Assembly: GCF_009684715.1 (NCBI RefSeq)
Contig: NZ_CP016604.1
Span: 1,937,262 to 2,001,261 of the forward strand
Origin: Otariodibacter oris
GTDB lineage: Bacteria; Pseudomonadota; Gammaproteobacteria; Enterobacterales; Pasteurellaceae
Direction of reading: 5' to 3'
Length of the DNA stretch: 64,000 bases
The first letter of the stretch is position 1. Every line of letters begins with the position of its first letter. Of this stretch, positions 11,713 through 21,229 are shown piece after piece. The translations under genes were made by a program, and so were the position numbers. The notes under the pieces were generated by a model, which ran no database searches, was not told where the DNA came from, and saw nothing but the letters and a program-made list of their open reading frames with translations.

Positions 11713-13821
11713 TTAAATGGATCTGGCCGCTTGGACTACGCCATTCAGGTGCGATAATTTGTGTAAGATAGCTTCTAAATGGGATTTATCTACCACGCTA
11801 ATCACAAGTTTAAGCTGATAAATCCCCCCCGCTAAACGTGTACCATTGATATTTAAAATATTGCTATTCATTTTCGCCAAGGTTGCTGCTATATCCGCCA
11901 ATACGCCTTGTTGATTTAAAGTATCAATATAGATTGCCGATTCAAATTCAACGGCTTTCTCTTTAGCGATTTCCCAATTTACCGCCATGTAATCACGCTT
12001 ATCATTCAAATGATCTTTCACATTATGGCAAGTCACATTATGAATTGTTAAGCCCTTACCTGAACTGATATGCGCTATGATTTCATCGCCGGGTACTGGT
12101 AAACAACATTGTGCAAAACTGATTAAGCTACTTTCGATGCCCTTAATCGCTAGAGGTTGATTATTTTCTGGGTTACCATCTGTATCAATTTCTAGTTTTT
12201 CACCTGATAAACGTTGTGCAACAATACCGCTCACTTGATTACCTAATCCTATTTCCGCGAGCAAATCATCAAAGGTTTCTAATTTTAATTCCTTCAATAC
12301 TGATTGCTGAATAGTCGGATCGATATTTGAAAAATTAGTTGCATTCAATGAAAGCAATAATTGGCGTTTCCCTAACGAAATTGCCGCATCACGTTTTTGG
12401 TTTTTCAAGGTATTGCGAATACTTGAACGTGCTTTAGCCGTCACCACAAAATTCAACCACAAGGCATTTAAACGCACAGAATCTGCCGTTTGAATTTCTA
12501 CCGTTTGCCCTGATTGTAATGGTTCGGAAAGTGGGTAAGGTTGATGATCGACGATTGCACCAATACATCTATCACCAATATCAGTATGCAACGCATAAGC
12601 AAAATCGACAGGTGTCGCTTTAGCAGGTAACTGAATAATTCGACCTTTTGGCGTAAAGACATAAATATCGCTAGAAAATAGGTCTGATTTAACATTCTCG
12701 ATAAATTCAGCGGAATTCCCTGCACTTTGTTGCATTTCAACGATACTTTTCAGCCATTTTTGAATACGCACCTGTACACTTGTACTAACATAATCTTGAT
12801 AACGCCAATGTGCTGCCACACCCAATTTCGCCATTTCATCCATTTCTTCAGTACGAATTAAAACGTCAATTGGTGCGCCTTTGTGTCCAATCATTGAAGT
12901 ATGTAACGACTGATAGCCATTCGTTTTGGGTACAGCGATATAGTCTTTGACTTGCCCTGGGCGAGGTTTATACAGTGAGTGCATTAAGCCTAAGGTGCGG
13001 TAGCAATTATCAATATTTTCCACCACAACCCTAAAGGAATAAATATCTAAAATGGAATTAAAATACTGCTCTTTCTCACGCATCTTTTGATAAAGATAGA
13101 AAAGTGGACGCTCTTTACCATAAATGCGTGAGCGAATACCCACTTCATCTAAGCGACCTTTCATATCTGCTGTGATACGCTGAATTAATGGTTGTAAATG
13201 ACCTCGAGCAGCTTCAACTGCACGTTTAATCACCTTATAGCGATAAGGATACATTGCCTCAAAACAAAGATCTTCTAATTCTGATTTGAGCGATTCCATC
13301 CCTAAACGATGGGCTAATGGGGTATAAATTTCTAAGGTTTCTTTGGCAATACGCTGACGTTTATCTGGGCGTAATGCACCTAATGTCCGCATATTATGAG
13401 TGCGATCCGCCAATTTAATCAAAACTACGCGAACATCTTTGGTCATCGCCAAAATCATTTTGCGAAAATTTTCGACTTGTGCTTCTTGGCGGGTTCTAAA
13501 TTTAAGTTTATCTAATTTTGATACGCCTTGAACAATCTCTGCCACGCTAGTGCCAAATTCCTCAGCTAATTGTTCTTCTGTATAAGGAGTATCTTCAATT
13601 ACATCATGTAATAACGCTGCCATTACTGCTTCATGATCTAATTTCATCTTTGCAATAATGCCTGCAACCGCAACAGGATGCGTGATATAGGGTTCACCAC
13701 TAGAGCGAAATTGCCCCTGATGACCATCTTTCGCTACCTCAAAAGCACGTTTTACCAGCTCGATTTTGTCTGGCGGTAAATATTCTTGAATAATGGTATG
13801 AAGACTTTCAAAAAGATGCAC
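11713..13821 (-). CDS. spoT: Bifunctional (p)ppGpp synthetase/hydrolase SpoT
   Basis: SpoT makes and degrades (p)ppGpp in response to starvation. The HD hydrolase domain carries the metal-binding HD at residues 72-73 (ALLHDVIEDTP). The synthetase domain follows (about 220-340, with YIAVPKTNGYQSLHTS), then the TGS domain (IYVFTPKGRIIQLP) and a C-terminal ACT domain. I chose the GTG at 13821 (MHLFESL), which gives 702 residues and places HD exactly as in E. coli SpoT. A GTG four codons upstream (13833) is possible. It sits between rpoZ and recG on the same strand, as in the E. coli rpoZ-spoT-trmH-recG order but without trmH. Confidence 0.95.
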   Translation of the reverse strand: MHLFESLHTIIQEYLPPDKIELVKRAFEVAKDGHQGQFRSSGEPYITHPVAVAGIIAKMKLDHEAVMAALLHDVIEDTPYTEEQLAEEFGTSVAEIVQGVSKLDKLKFRTRQEAQVENFRKMILAMTKDVRVVLIKLADRTHNMRTLGALRPDKRQRIAKETLEIYTPLAHRLGMESLKSELEDLCFEAMYPYRYKVIKRAVEAARGHLQPLIQRITADMKGRLDEVGIRSRIYGKERPLFYLYQKMREKEQYFNSILDIYSFRVVVENIDNCYRTLGLMHSLYKPRPGQVKDYIAVPKTNGYQSLHTSMIGHKGAPIDVLIRTEEMDEMAKLGVAAHWRYQDYVSTSVQVRIQKWLKSIVEMQQSAGNSAEFIENVKSDLFSSDIYVFTPKGRIIQLPAKATPVDFAYALHTDIGDRCIGAIVDHQPYPLSEPLQSGQTVEIQTADSVRLNALWLNFVVTAKARSSIRNTLKNQKRDAAISLGKRQLLLSLNATNFSNIDPTIQQSVLKELKLETFDDLLAEIGLGNQVSGIVAQRLSGEKLEIDTDGNPENNQPLAIKGIESSLISFAQCCLPVPGDEIIAHISSGKGLTIHNVTCHNVKDHLNDKRDYMAVNWEIAKEKAVEFESAIYIDTLNQQGVLADIAATLAKMNSNILNINGTRLAGGIYQLKLVISVVDKSHLEAILHKLSHLNGVVQAARSI

Positions 13822-13863
13822 ACTATACCCCACTTAAAATGACCTAAATTTAGATACAAAAAT

Positions 13864-13921
13864 GGACAATATAAAATGCAAAATGAGGTGATGATCTCAC
13901 CGCTTGCAAATTAGATTGTCC
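13864..13921 (-). terminator. Hairpin between rpoZ and spoT
   Basis: The outer arms GGACAAT/ATTGTCC enclose an inner stem GGTGA/TCACC that includes a degenerate uptake-sequence core. On the minus strand ATTTTTG follows. It may be a weak terminator or attenuator before spoT. Confidence 0.4.
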
Positions 13922-13929
13922 AAATAAAA

Positions 13930-14211
13930 TTAAGAGTTTGCTTGAACATCCGCAAGGAAAGAGATCGCCTCACGCTCAGCAACTTCTTGATGAAGTGCAT
14001 CGATACTTTCTTGTTGATCCATCACTTTATTATCGATAAGACCTTCTTCAATTTCACGTAAAGCAATGACTGTTGGCTTATCATCTTCTTCTGGCACTAA
14101 CGCTTCACGAGTATGAAGTTGCAATTGTCTTGCACGACGTGCTGCTGTTAAAATTAAATCAAAACGGTTACCAATTTTTTCTACAGCATCTTGAACTGTT
14201 ACACGAGCCAT
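13930..14211 (-). CDS. rpoZ: RNA polymerase omega subunit
   Basis: Omega helps assemble the beta-prime subunit and takes part in the ppGpp site of RNA polymerase. The 93-residue product begins [19 protein letters not shown] and contains the conserved helical stretch [10 protein letters not shown]. It is first in the rpoZ-spoT set, so the ppGpp enzyme and a polymerase subunit of the ppGpp response are encoded together. ATG 14211 is preceded by a weak GGAG-type site. Confidence 0.97.
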   Translation of the reverse strand: MARVTVQDAVEKIGNRFDLILTAARRARQLQLHTREALVPEEDDKPTVIALREIEEGLIDNKVMDQQESIDALHQEVAEREAISFLADVQANS

Positions 14212-14382
14212 TATTTACTCCACTTTGTAAATTTTTAATTTCTAAAAGGATATAGATTATATAGAAGTTGTGCTGACCTTACAATAAACTCAAGGTAACT
14301 CTTAACAAATAGATCCTATAGGCTGAACTAATCAGAATAAAAATAATCCGTTGATCATAAATATTACTGTTTTATTATATAT

Positions 14383-14417
14383 TTGACGTAAAATAATTGA
14401 CGTAAAAGAACGTAACT
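14383..14417 (+). repeat. 14-bp tandem repeat upstream of the dehydrogenase-like gene
   Basis: TTGACGTAAAATAA is followed immediately by TTGACGTAAAAGAA, then CGTAAC, ending 31 bp before ATG 14449. Its place suggests an operator, but I know of no matching regulator. Confidence 0.5.
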
Positions 14418-14448
14418 TTGCTTTCAATGTGCTAGGAAGGAACTTGTA

Positions 14449-15669
14449 ATGAAAAGAAAAATGTTAGCAATCCTAATGAGTTTTTATGCCTCAGTAGCCT
14501 ATTCTGCTGTAGAAAACCCGACTGTTAATATTATGGATGAGCACTTTGATGCTAAAGTATTAATCGATAATCTACACAGCCCTACTGATATGGATTGGGG
14601 ATATGATAATAATATTTGGCTCATCGAAAATGAGAGTAATCAGTTATCAACCGTGAATCCAGAAACGGGAGAACATCATGTCATTTATACTCCGCCATTA
14701 ATCTCTACGGAAACGAAACGACCAACCCTACTCAGTTTTGCATTTCACCCTGAATTCTTAAAAAATAAGCAATCTGATTATTTATACCTCTATCAAAGCT
14801 ACACTGTACCTAATAATGAGGAAGGAGAAACTCAAATATGGGGAAAGATCACCCGTTTAACTTATGATAGTTCAACGCAACAATTCGTTAATGAGATCAC
14901 GTTGATCGATAAGATCCCATCAAATGTCGATCATCCATTTGGATCACTACATTTTGGATCCGATGGAAAACTTTACCTCGCATTAGATGATCATACTTCA
15001 GCTCAACAATGTGAAAATACGGTAGCCCAAACAATTCCATCCGCAAACGATATTGTGACTCAAGATTTTAGTGATTATCGAGGGAAAATATTACGCCTAA
15101 ATACCGATGGCACGATTCCAGAAGATAATCCGAGAATACAAGGCATAAAAAGCCATATTTTTGCGTACGGCTTTCACCGTCCTAAAAATCTGATCTTTAG
15201 TCAGGATCGTATTTTTAATGTCGATCAAGGTACTCAAATCAATGATGAAATCAATATTATTGGTGCAGGAAATAATTATGGTTGGCCAACAATGCTAGGT
15301 TATTCTGAAAATATGAATTGTGCTGAACAAGCTATAAAAAATACTTCAACACAGACACAACTACCAATTAAGACATTTTCAGATACTATTGAGCCTAGTG
15401 GTTTAGCCTATTATTCAAAGACTGGGGGAATTACCGCTCTACAAAATTCGATACTTGTGACAGGGCATAAAACAGGTACTTTATATCAAATTCCACTTAA
15501 TCCAGAAAGATCTCAAGCAAACGGAAATACTGTCGCTCATCTCTATTCTAACAACCATTATCAATCTGTATTAGTTAGCGCTGATGGGAAAAAAATCTAT
15601 ATTGCAACAGATAATAGCGAAAGCTCAGATAATCGTGGGGCAATTCTTATTTTCACTCAAAAACTCTAA
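14449..15669 (+). CDS. Secreted glucose/sorbosone dehydrogenase-like beta-propeller protein
   Basis: The 406-residue protein has a signal peptide (cleavage near residue 20, YSA) and then the soluble PQQ-glucose dehydrogenase fold. HPFGSLHFGSDGKLYLAL places the catalytic-type histidine at residue 162. YRGKILRLNTDGTIPEDNP, EINIIGAGNNYGWPT and GHKTGTLYQIPLNP (lysine 341) match Acinetobacter GdhB. The two arginines that bind PQQ carboxylates in GdhB (406 and 408, in NNRYRDV) are replaced here by His370 and Gln372, and the Asn after Arg244 is Pro. It may not use PQQ, so I do not assign a substrate. RBS GGAAGGAA precedes the ATG. A 14-bp tandem repeat lies upstream, and uptake-type hairpin bases follow. 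Confidence 0.75.
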   Translation: MKRKMLAILMSFYASVAYSAVENPTVNIMDEHFDAKVLIDNLHSPTDMDWGYDNNIWLIENESNQLSTVNPETGEHHVIYTPPLISTETKRPTLLSFAFHPEFLKNKQSDYLYLYQSYTVPNNEEGETQIWGKITRLTYDSSTQQFVNEITLIDKIPSNVDHPFGSLHFGSDGKLYLALDDHTSAQQCENTVAQTIPSANDIVTQDFSDYRGKILRLNTDGTIPEDNPRIQGIKSHIFAYGFHRPKNLIFSQDRIFNVDQGTQINDEINIIGAGNNYGWPTMLGYSENMNCAEQAIKNTSTQTQLPIKTFSDTIEPSGLAYYSKTGGITALQNSILVTGHKTGTLYQIPLNPERSQANGNTVAHLYSNNHYQSVLVSADGKKIYIATDNSESSDNRGAILIFTQKL

Positions 15670-15673
15670 AGCA

Positions 15674-15717
15674 AAGCGGTAAGATCATTGCAAAATTTTG
15701 CAAAAATCTTACCGCTT
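15674..15717. terminator. Terminator formed by paired inverted uptake sequences
   Basis: The arms AAGCGGTAAGAT and ATCTTACCGCTT are perfect complements around a short A/T-rich loop (GCAAAATTTTGC). Each arm is a degenerate Apl-type uptake sequence. The pair separates the convergent dehydrogenase-like gene and asnA. Confidence 0.75.
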
Positions 15718-15744
15718 GTCACTAAACTATCTTACGATTCGCGA

Positions 15745-16737
15745 TTATAAAATGTTTTCGTATTGTTCTAACATCGCTTTTGGCCATACGCTAGATTGTA
15801 CTTCACCAATGTGACGTTTATGTAATAAGAACATTGCCATACGAGATTGACCGATACCACCACCGATAGACAATGGTAAACGACCTGCTAATAAATCTTT
15901 ATGCCAATCCATTTCTAAACGATCTTCATCACCAGTTAATGAAACTTGTAAGCGTAATGCTTTCTCATCCACACGGATACCCATTGATGATAATTCAAAT
16001 GCTGTACCTAATTGTTCATTCCAAACTAAAATATCACCGTTTAAGCCTTTATAACCTTTCTCAGATTCTGTTGTCCAGTCATCGTAGTCTGGCGCACGTC
16101 CATCATGAGCTTTACCATCTGATAATTCGCCACCAATACCAATTAAGAATACTGCACCGTGTTCTTTACAGATTGCATTCTCACGTTGTTTACTTGTCAT
16201 ATCTGGATAGCGTTTTACTAAATCTTCACTGTGAACAAACGTAATTTGTTTTGGTAATTCTGAAGGAATATCAAAACGTGCTTCAACTGCTAATTCAGTT
16301 AAACGAATCGCACGATAAATCGAACTTACTGTTTCTTTTAAATATTCGAAATTACGACGACCTTCAGGAATCACTTTTTCCCAATCCCATTGATCCACAT
16401 AAACAGAGTGAGTTGGATCTAAAGAATCTTCATCTGGGCGTAATGCTTTCATATGAACAAATAAGCCTTCACCTTCTTTAAAATGGAAACGAGATAATGT
16501 ATGACGTTTCCATTTTGCGAGAGAATGAACCACTTCATAGGTTGCATCTGGAATTTGTTTAACATGAACTTGAACCGCTTTTTCAACGCCAGAAAGGTTA
16601 TCTTGCATCCCGTTACCCACTTCACTTAGTATTGGGCCTTGCACTTCAATAATATCTAATTGTTCTATTAAGTTTTGAGTAAATGTGTTCTTAACAAAGC
16701 TAATTTCTTGTTGTTGTAAAATAAATGATTTTTGCAT
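15745..16737 (-). CDS. asnA: Aspartate--ammonia ligase
   Basis: AsnA makes asparagine from aspartate, ammonia and ATP. The 330-residue product matches the E. coli family over its whole length, with [11 protein letters not shown] near residue 60, the KWKRHTL stretch, and the C-terminal [19 protein letters not shown] that closes the class II synthetase-like active site. It is divergent from asnC, as in E. coli, where AsnC activates asnA when asparagine is low. The 169-bp gap between them should hold the AsnC operator. Confidence 0.97.
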   Translation of the reverse strand: MQKSFILQQQEISFVKNTFTQNLIEQLDIIEVQGPILSEVGNGMQDNLSGVEKAVQVHVKQIPDATYEVVHSLAKWKRHTLSRFHFKEGEGLFVHMKALRPDEDSLDPTHSVYVDQWDWEKVIPEGRRNFEYLKETVSSIYRAIRLTELAVEARFDIPSELPKQITFVHSEDLVKRYPDMTSKQRENAICKEHGAVFLIGIGGELSDGKAHDGRAPDYDDWTTESEKGYKGLNGDILVWNEQLGTAFELSSMGIRVDEKALRLQVSLTGDEDRLEMDWHKDLLAGRLPLSIGGGIGQSRMAMFLLHKRHIGEVQSSVWPKAMLEQYENIL

Positions 16738-16906
16738 AATAAATACCTTAAATAATTTTTTAATTCGTCAAAAGATGAATACAATCTAAAGCATTTCACA
16801 AAAAATTCAATAGATAATCAAACAAAAAGCATTTATGATAAATAATATCTAAAAATACCCCATTATTTTAGATAAAATCTATTTTTAATATCATTTGGAG
16901 GATAAT

Positions 16907-17380
16907 TTGCAGACCAATCACCAATTACGATTACAAATTGACCAGCTCGATCAACAGATTTTACGCGTCTTAACCAGAGATGCTCGAACATCTTATGCAG
17001 AAATGGCAAAAAAATTTAATGTCAGCCCTGGAACAATCCATGTACGTGTGGAAAAAATGCGTCAAGCGGGCATTATTGAAGGCACAAAAATTCGTATTAA
17101 TGAGCGTAAACTCGGTTATGACGTTTGTTGCTTCATTGGTATTATTTTGAAAAGTGCAAAAGATTACGGTGGTGTCATTGCGAAGCTACGCGAATTTGAT
17201 CAAGTGGTGGAGGCTTACTATACAACGGGCAATTACTCTATTTTTATTAAGGTCATGACGCATACCATAGAAGAACTTCATGAGGTGCTTGCAACCAAAA
17301 TTCAGCTTATTGATGAAATTCAATCAACGGAAACGCTAATCTCAATGCAAAATCCAATCTTGCGAGATATCAACCCATAA
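16907..17380 (+). CDS. asnC: Transcriptional regulator AsnC (Lrp/AsnC family)
   Basis: AsnC is the asparagine-responsive activator of asnA. The N-terminal winged helix-turn-helix (SYAEMAKKFNVSPGTIHVRVEKM) and the C-terminal effector-binding RAM domain (AYYTTGNYSIFIKVM) align closely with E. coli AsnC. I place the start at TTG 16907, because GGAGGA lies four bases upstream and gives 157 residues against 152 in E. coli. The TTG at 16895 in the same frame precedes the GGAGGA and is less likely. Confidence 0.93.
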   Translation: MQTNHQLRLQIDQLDQQILRVLTRDARTSYAEMAKKFNVSPGTIHVRVEKMRQAGIIEGTKIRINERKLGYDVCCFIGIILKSAKDYGGVIAKLREFDQVVEAYYTTGNYSIFIKVMTHTIEELHEVLATKIQLIDEIQSTETLISMQNPILRDINP

Positions 17381-17393
17381 GCAAACGTTTCCC

Positions 17394-17409
17394 TTTGATC
17401 TTGTTCACA
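17394..17409 (+). promoter_or_regulatory. Probable CRP site upstream of udp
   Basis: TTTGA-TCTTGT-TCACA matches TGTGA-N6-TCACA with one mismatch and lies about 99 bp before udp. In E. coli, udp is controlled by CRP and CytR. Confidence 0.55.
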
Positions 17410-17507
17410 AATTTACAGATTCATCACCGAAAAAAGTCGCCTATTCTCTCAATGGGTTGGTAGAATAGCGTTACTACATATAACAATTAATATTTGAGGG
17501 AAAAATT

Positions 17508-18272
17508 ATGTCAGAAGTATTTCATTTAGGCTTAACAAAAGCCATGTTAAAAGGCGCAAAAGTTGCTATCGTTCCTGGAGATCCTGCTCGTAGTGAGCGT
17601 ATTGCAGCCAAAATGGATAATCCTGAATTTCTTGCATCCACTCGTGAATTTACTTCATGGTTAGGTTATGTAGATGGTCAACCTATCGTGGTATGTTCAA
17701 CAGGGATCGGTGGTCCTTCTGTCTCAATTTGTGTAGAAGAATTGGCTCAATTAGGTGTACGTACCTTCCTACGTATCGGTACAACAGGTGCAATCCAACC
17801 GCATATCAACGTGGGTGATGTACTTGTGACAACAGGTGCAGTACGCTTAGATGGTGCAAGCTTACACTTTGCACCAATGGAATATCCAGCAGTTGCAAAC
17901 TTTGAAGCAACCAATGCTCTATATGCTTCAGCATTAGAACACAATGTAAAACCTTATGTGGGTATCACCGCTTCATCTGATACATTCTATCCTGGTCAAG
18001 AACGTTACGATACTTACTCAGGTAAAGTTTATCGTCATTTCCAAGGTTCATTAAAACAATGGCAAGAACTCAATGTCATGAACTTTGAAATGGAATCAGC
18101 AACACTCTTCACGATGTGTGGTGCATTAGGATTACGTGCAGGTATGGTGTCAGGTGTTATAGTGAACCGTACACAACAAGAAATTCCTAATGAAGAAACC
18201 ATTAAAGGTACTGAAGAAAAAGCAATTTCCGTTGCAGTTAAAGCAGCAGGTAAACTTGCTTTAGATTACTAA
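17508..18272 (+). CDS. udp: Uridine phosphorylase
   Basis: Udp splits uridine with phosphate into uracil and ribose-1-phosphate for nucleoside salvage. The 254-residue protein has the phosphate-binding [10 protein letters not shown] loop near residue 24, [10 protein letters not shown] near 68 and the ribose-binding [11 protein letters not shown] near 190, and follows E. coli Udp closely. A good Shine-Dalgarno (TTGAGGGAA) precedes ATG 17508. It is a single gene that converges on the rplS operon end. Confidence 0.96.
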   Translation: MSEVFHLGLTKAMLKGAKVAIVPGDPARSERIAAKMDNPEFLASTREFTSWLGYVDGQPIVVCSTGIGGPSVSICVEELAQLGVRTFLRIGTTGAIQPHINVGDVLVTTGAVRLDGASLHFAPMEYPAVANFEATNALYASALEHNVKPYVGITASSDTFYPGQERYDTYSGKVYRHFQGSLKQWQELNVMNFEMESATLFTMCGALGLRAGMVSGVIVNRTQQEIPNEETIKGTEEKAISVAVKAAGKLALDY

Positions 18273-18332
18273 AAAATTTGCAATTCTGCCCGCTTTATTT
18301 GAAAAAGCATGTTCTTAAAGCACAAAAAGAAA

Positions 18333-18358
18333 AAAGGCTTGGAAAATTCCAAGCCTTT
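18333..18358. terminator. Terminator of the rpsP-rimM-trmD-rplS operon
   Basis: The 12-base arms AAAGGCTTGGAA/TTCCAAGCCTTT are followed on the minus strand by TTTCTTTTTG. It lies 22 bp after the rplS stop and may serve convergent udp too. Confidence 0.85.
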
Positions 18359-18379
18359 AGCATATTACCTAAATGCAAA

Positions 18380-18730
18380 TTAATTGCCGAGACGCTCTTT
18401 AATACGTGCAGATTTACCTGAACGCTCACGTAAGTAGTAAAGTTTAGCTTTACGTACCGCACCTTTACGTTTAACAGCAATGCTGTCAATAACAGGTGAG
18501 TGAGTTTGGAATACACGCTCAACGCCTACGCCATTTGAGATTTTACGTAGGGTAAATGCTGAATGCAAGCCACGGTTACGAATTGCAATAACCACGCCTT
18601 CGAACGCTTGCAAACGTCTTTTACTACCTTCTACTACCCATACCTTAACTTCTAATGTGTCACCTGGACGGAAACTAGGTATGTTTTGTTTTAACTGTTC
18701 TTGTTCGATTTGTTTGATGATATTACTCAT
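18380..18730 (-). CDS. rplS: 50S ribosomal protein L19
   Basis: L19 sits at the 30S-50S interface. The 116-residue sequence has the family blocks [20 protein letters not shown] and [13 protein letters not shown], with the typical C-terminal [19 protein letters not shown]. It is the last gene of the four-gene operon also present in E. coli, 12 bp after trmD. Confidence 0.98.
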   Translation of the reverse strand: MSNIIKQIEQEQLKQNIPSFRPGDTLEVKVWVVEGSKRRLQAFEGVVIAIRNRGLHSAFTLRKISNGVGVERVFQTHSPVIDSIAVKRKGAVRKAKLYYLRERSGKSARIKERLGN

Positions 18731-18742
18731 TTTAAAAACCTT

Positions 18743-19510
18743 CTATGTCCTAGAATTAACTGATTTGTGTTGTTTCTTAATTTTTTCCAACAACACCCTT
18801 TGTTCGTCAGTCAGAGCTAGGCTATCCAATAGCTCAGGGCGTCTTAACCATGTTCTCTCAAGCGATTGCTCTAATCGCCATTGACGAATTTTCTCATGGT
18901 GTCCAGACATCAGCACCGACGGCACAGGTATCTCATCTAATACTTCTGGGCGAGTGTAATGAGGACAATCTAATAATCCATCTACAAAAGAATCTTCTAA
19001 TGCAGAGGCTTGCTTGCCTAATACACCAGGAATAAATCTTGCAACAGCATCAATTAATGTCATTGCAGGCAATTCCCCACCCGTTAAAACATAATCGCCT
19101 ATTGACCATTCCTCATCAACTTCAGATTGAATTAATCTTTCATCAATGCCTTCATAGCGTCCACATACTAAAATCAGTTTCTGATTCGTAGCAAGTTCTT
19201 GCACGCCACTTTGATCTAATTTACGACCTTGTGGAGAAAGATAAATCACCTTTGCTTCCACACCATCTTCTTTACAAGCGGTCAGTTTAGCTTCACGAAT
19301 TGCATCACGAAGAGGCTGAACCATCATCAACATGCCTGGACCACCACCATAAGGACGATCATCCACGGTTTTATGTTTATCATGCGTAAAATCTCTTGGA
19401 TTCCAACATGATACTTGTAATAGATTATGTTTTACTGCTCTACCTGTAACCCCGAATTCGGTAATTGCTTTAAACATTTCGGGAAACAGTGAAATGATAC
19501 CAATCCACAT
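18743..19510 (-). CDS. trmD: tRNA (guanine37-N1)-methyltransferase
   Basis: TrmD makes m1G37 in tRNAs reading CCN, CUN and CGG codons, which prevents +1 frameshifting. The 255-residue protein is of usual size and starts [13 protein letters not shown]. The knotted SAM site is seen in [16 protein letters not shown] and [16 protein letters not shown]. An Apl-type uptake sequence lies inside the gene at 19274-19284. Confidence 0.98.
   Translation of the reverse strand: MWIGIISLFPEMFKAITEFGVTGRAVKHNLLQVSCWNPRDFTHDKHKTVDDRPYGGGPGMLMMVQPLRDAIREAKLTACKEDGVEAKVIYLSPQGRKLDQSGVQELATNQKLILVCGRYEGIDERLIQSEVDEEWSIGDYVLTGGELPAMTLIDAVARFIPGVLGKQASALEDSFVDGLLDCPHYTRPEVLDEIPVPSVLMSGHHEKIRQWRLEQSLERTWLRRPELLDSLALTDEQRVLLEKIKKQHKSVNSRT
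19274..19284 (+). repeat. DNA uptake sequence (ACAAGCGGTCA)
   Basis: The full 11-base Apl-type uptake core lies within the trmD coding region. Another exact copy, inverted, is in mutY at 39290-39300. Confidence 0.7.
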
Positions 19511-19560
19511 ACTTTATTTTCTCTGAAATGCTACACCTAAAGCTAACCGCATACCTGAGG

Positions 19561-20085
19561 TTAGAAACCAGCGTCCCAATCCACTTCAATTATTTTAGTG
19601 GTGAGATCTACTCTTTTAACTACTTGTTCGTATAAGAACGGAATTAATCGTTCCTGTTTACCAAAAGCATCCTTACTACTTGCTTGCACAACTAATACAT
19701 CATTTGATCCAGTTTCCATTAACTCAGTCACTTTACCCATATTATAGCCATCAAGGTTAATTACTTCGCAACCGATTAAATCATGCCAATAATAATCCCC
19801 TTCTTCTAGCTTAGGAAAACAACTTAAATCAACACCAATTTCCATATTAGTTAGTAGCTGAGCTGACTCACGGTCATCTGTCCCTACTAATTTAACAATC
19901 AAATCATTATTGTGATAACGCCAAGTTTCTAGTTCAACTTCTTGCCATTGACCTTTAATATTTAAAAACCAAGGCTGATAGTCAAAAATACTTTCAGAAT
20001 ATTCTGTCGATGAATAAAGACGCAACCAGCCTCGGATTCCATAGGTTGATCCTAATTTTCCGACAACTTCAATTTGCTTATTCAT
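19561..20085 (-). CDS. rimM: Ribosome maturation factor RimM
   Basis: RimM helps mature the 30S head by binding S19. The 174-residue product shows the N-terminal [16 protein letters not shown] motif and the C-terminal PRC-barrel with the tail [16 protein letters not shown]. It lies between rpsP and trmD, as in E. coli. Confidence 0.97.
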   Translation of the reverse strand: MNKQIEVVGKLGSTYGIRGWLRLYSSTEYSESIFDYQPWFLNIKGQWQEVELETWRYHNNDLIVKLVGTDDRESAQLLTNMEIGVDLSCFPKLEEGDYYWHDLIGCEVINLDGYNMGKVTELMETGSNDVLVVQASSKDAFGKQERLIPFLYEQVVKRVDLTTKIIEVDWDAGF

Positions 20086-20113
20086 ATTTATTCACCTACA
20101 ACAAAAATAAAGA

Positions 20114-20362
20114 TTAAGCTGCTTGACGCGCTTCTTTAACTAAAGTAGCAACACGTACTGAAAGTGATGCACCTTTTGCAACCCACTCATCAACTTTAGA
20201 TACATCTAAACGTAAACGTTCTGCTTTACCTGTTGCAACTGGATTGAAAAAACCGATACGCTCAATGAAGCGACCGTCACGTGGTGAGCGACTATCTGCT
20301 ACCACGATTTGATAAAATGGGCGTTTTTTAGCTCCGCCACGAGTTAAACGAATGGTTACCAT
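20114..20362 (-). CDS. rpsP: 30S ribosomal protein S16
   Basis: S16 is an early assembly protein of the 30S body. The 82-residue product starts [20 protein letters not shown] and carries the conserved [19 protein letters not shown]. It opens the rpsP-rimM-trmD-rplS operon. An attenuator-like hairpin lies between its promoter and its start codon. Confidence 0.98.
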   Translation of the reverse strand: MVTIRLTRGGAKKRPFYQIVVADSRSPRDGRFIERIGFFNPVATGKAERLRLDVSKVDEWVAKGASLSVRVATLVKEARQAA

Positions 20363-20396
20363 AACCTTCCTCTAATTTTTGATAGTAAAAAATAAA

Positions 20397-20417
20397 ACCC
20401 TCGTTCGAGGTGAGGGT
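20397..20417 (-). promoter_or_regulatory. Attenuator-like hairpin in the rpsP leader
   Basis: On the minus strand ACCCTC is separated by 9 bases from GAGGGT, and a nested CCTC-GAAC-GAGG is also possible. TTTTATTTTTTA follows. It has the form of an intrinsic terminator but lies downstream of the rpsP promoter and only about 35 bp before the rpsP ATG. Confidence 0.6.
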
Positions 20418-20459
20418 ACGAAAACTTGAACTCATAAAAAAGAGAGAACAAGCGGTCGG

Positions 20460-20487
20460 ATTATACTTATTTTAAATAAAAAAACAA
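20460..20487 (-). promoter_or_regulatory. Promoter of the rpsP operon
   Basis: The minus strand has -35 TTGTTT (20482-20487), a 16-bp spacer and -10 TATAAT (20460-20465). Transcription would begin near 20453, giving a leader of about 90 nt. An uptake sequence (ACAAGCGGTC at 20448-20457) overlaps the start region. Confidence 0.65.
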
Positions 20488-20505
20488 GGGACATAAGTCC
20501 CTTGT
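20484..20505 (-). terminator. azoR terminator
   Basis: An 8-bp stem ACAAGGGA/TCCCTTGT is followed by TTTTTTTATTT on the minus strand, directly after the azoR stop. Confidence 0.85.
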
Positions 20506-20535
20506 CAATATATAAAAATACTCTTTTAACTAAAA

Positions 20536-21120
20536 TTAAAGAGCAGCAGCGATGCTATCTAATTCTTGTTTTGCAGCTTCAATTGCTTTTGGTGCATGGT
20601 CTGCCATTGCTAAACCTGGAGCATAAACGAATTGAACATCAGTAATACCGATGAAACCTAGGAAAGTTTGTACAAATGGTTTAACTAAATCTGTTGGGCC
20701 ATCTTTATGCATACCACCACTTGTTAAAATAACAACTGCTTTTTTACCTTTTACTAAACCTTCTGGGCCTTCAGCTGTATATTGGAAAGTAACACCAGCA
20801 CGAGCAACGAAATCAAAATAGCTTTTTAATTGTGCAGGAACACTGAAGTTATACATAGGAGCATTGATAACAACAACATCAGTACCTTTTAATTCTTCAA
20901 CTAAGCTATCTGATAATGCTAATAATGATTTTTGCTCTTCTGATTGTGCTTCACCACGAGTTGCAGCAGCTGCATCACCAGTAAAGTATGGTAATGGTTG
21001 AGCAACTAAATCACGAGTTGTTACATCTCCATTTACTTTAGACACAAAATAATCACTTAATTGGTTAGATTGTGAATAACCCGAAAGAATACTTGATTTT
21101 AAAACTAATACTTTTTTCAT
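20536..21120 (-). CDS. azoR: FMN-dependent NADH-azoreductase
   Basis: AzoR is a flavodoxin-fold quinone and azo-compound reductase. From ATG 21120 (RBS GAGG) the product has 194 residues. [13 protein letters not shown] is the FMN phosphate loop, [21 protein letters not shown] binds FMN near residue 95, and VILTSGGM follows near 140. An in-frame upstream start at 21144 would only add eight residues ahead of the fold. It has its own terminator, so it is not part of the rpsP operon. Confidence 0.94.
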   Translation of the reverse strand: MKKVLVLKSSILSGYSQSNQLSDYFVSKVNGDVTTRDLVAQPLPYFTGDAAAATRGEAQSEEQKSLLALSDSLVEELKGTDVVVINAPMYNFSVPAQLKSYFDFVARAGVTFQYTAEGPEGLVKGKKAVVILTSGGMHKDGPTDLVKPFVQTFLGFIGITDVQFVYAPGLAMADHAPKAIEAAKQELDSIAAAL

Positions 21121-21229
21121 GTGAAACCTCTTATTAATTAACAATAAAATTACAATCGCAGTGTATTATTTATCAAAAAAGAAATAAATAGAAATATTGT
21201 AAAAATAGTTTTTACTATTAATAAATAAT

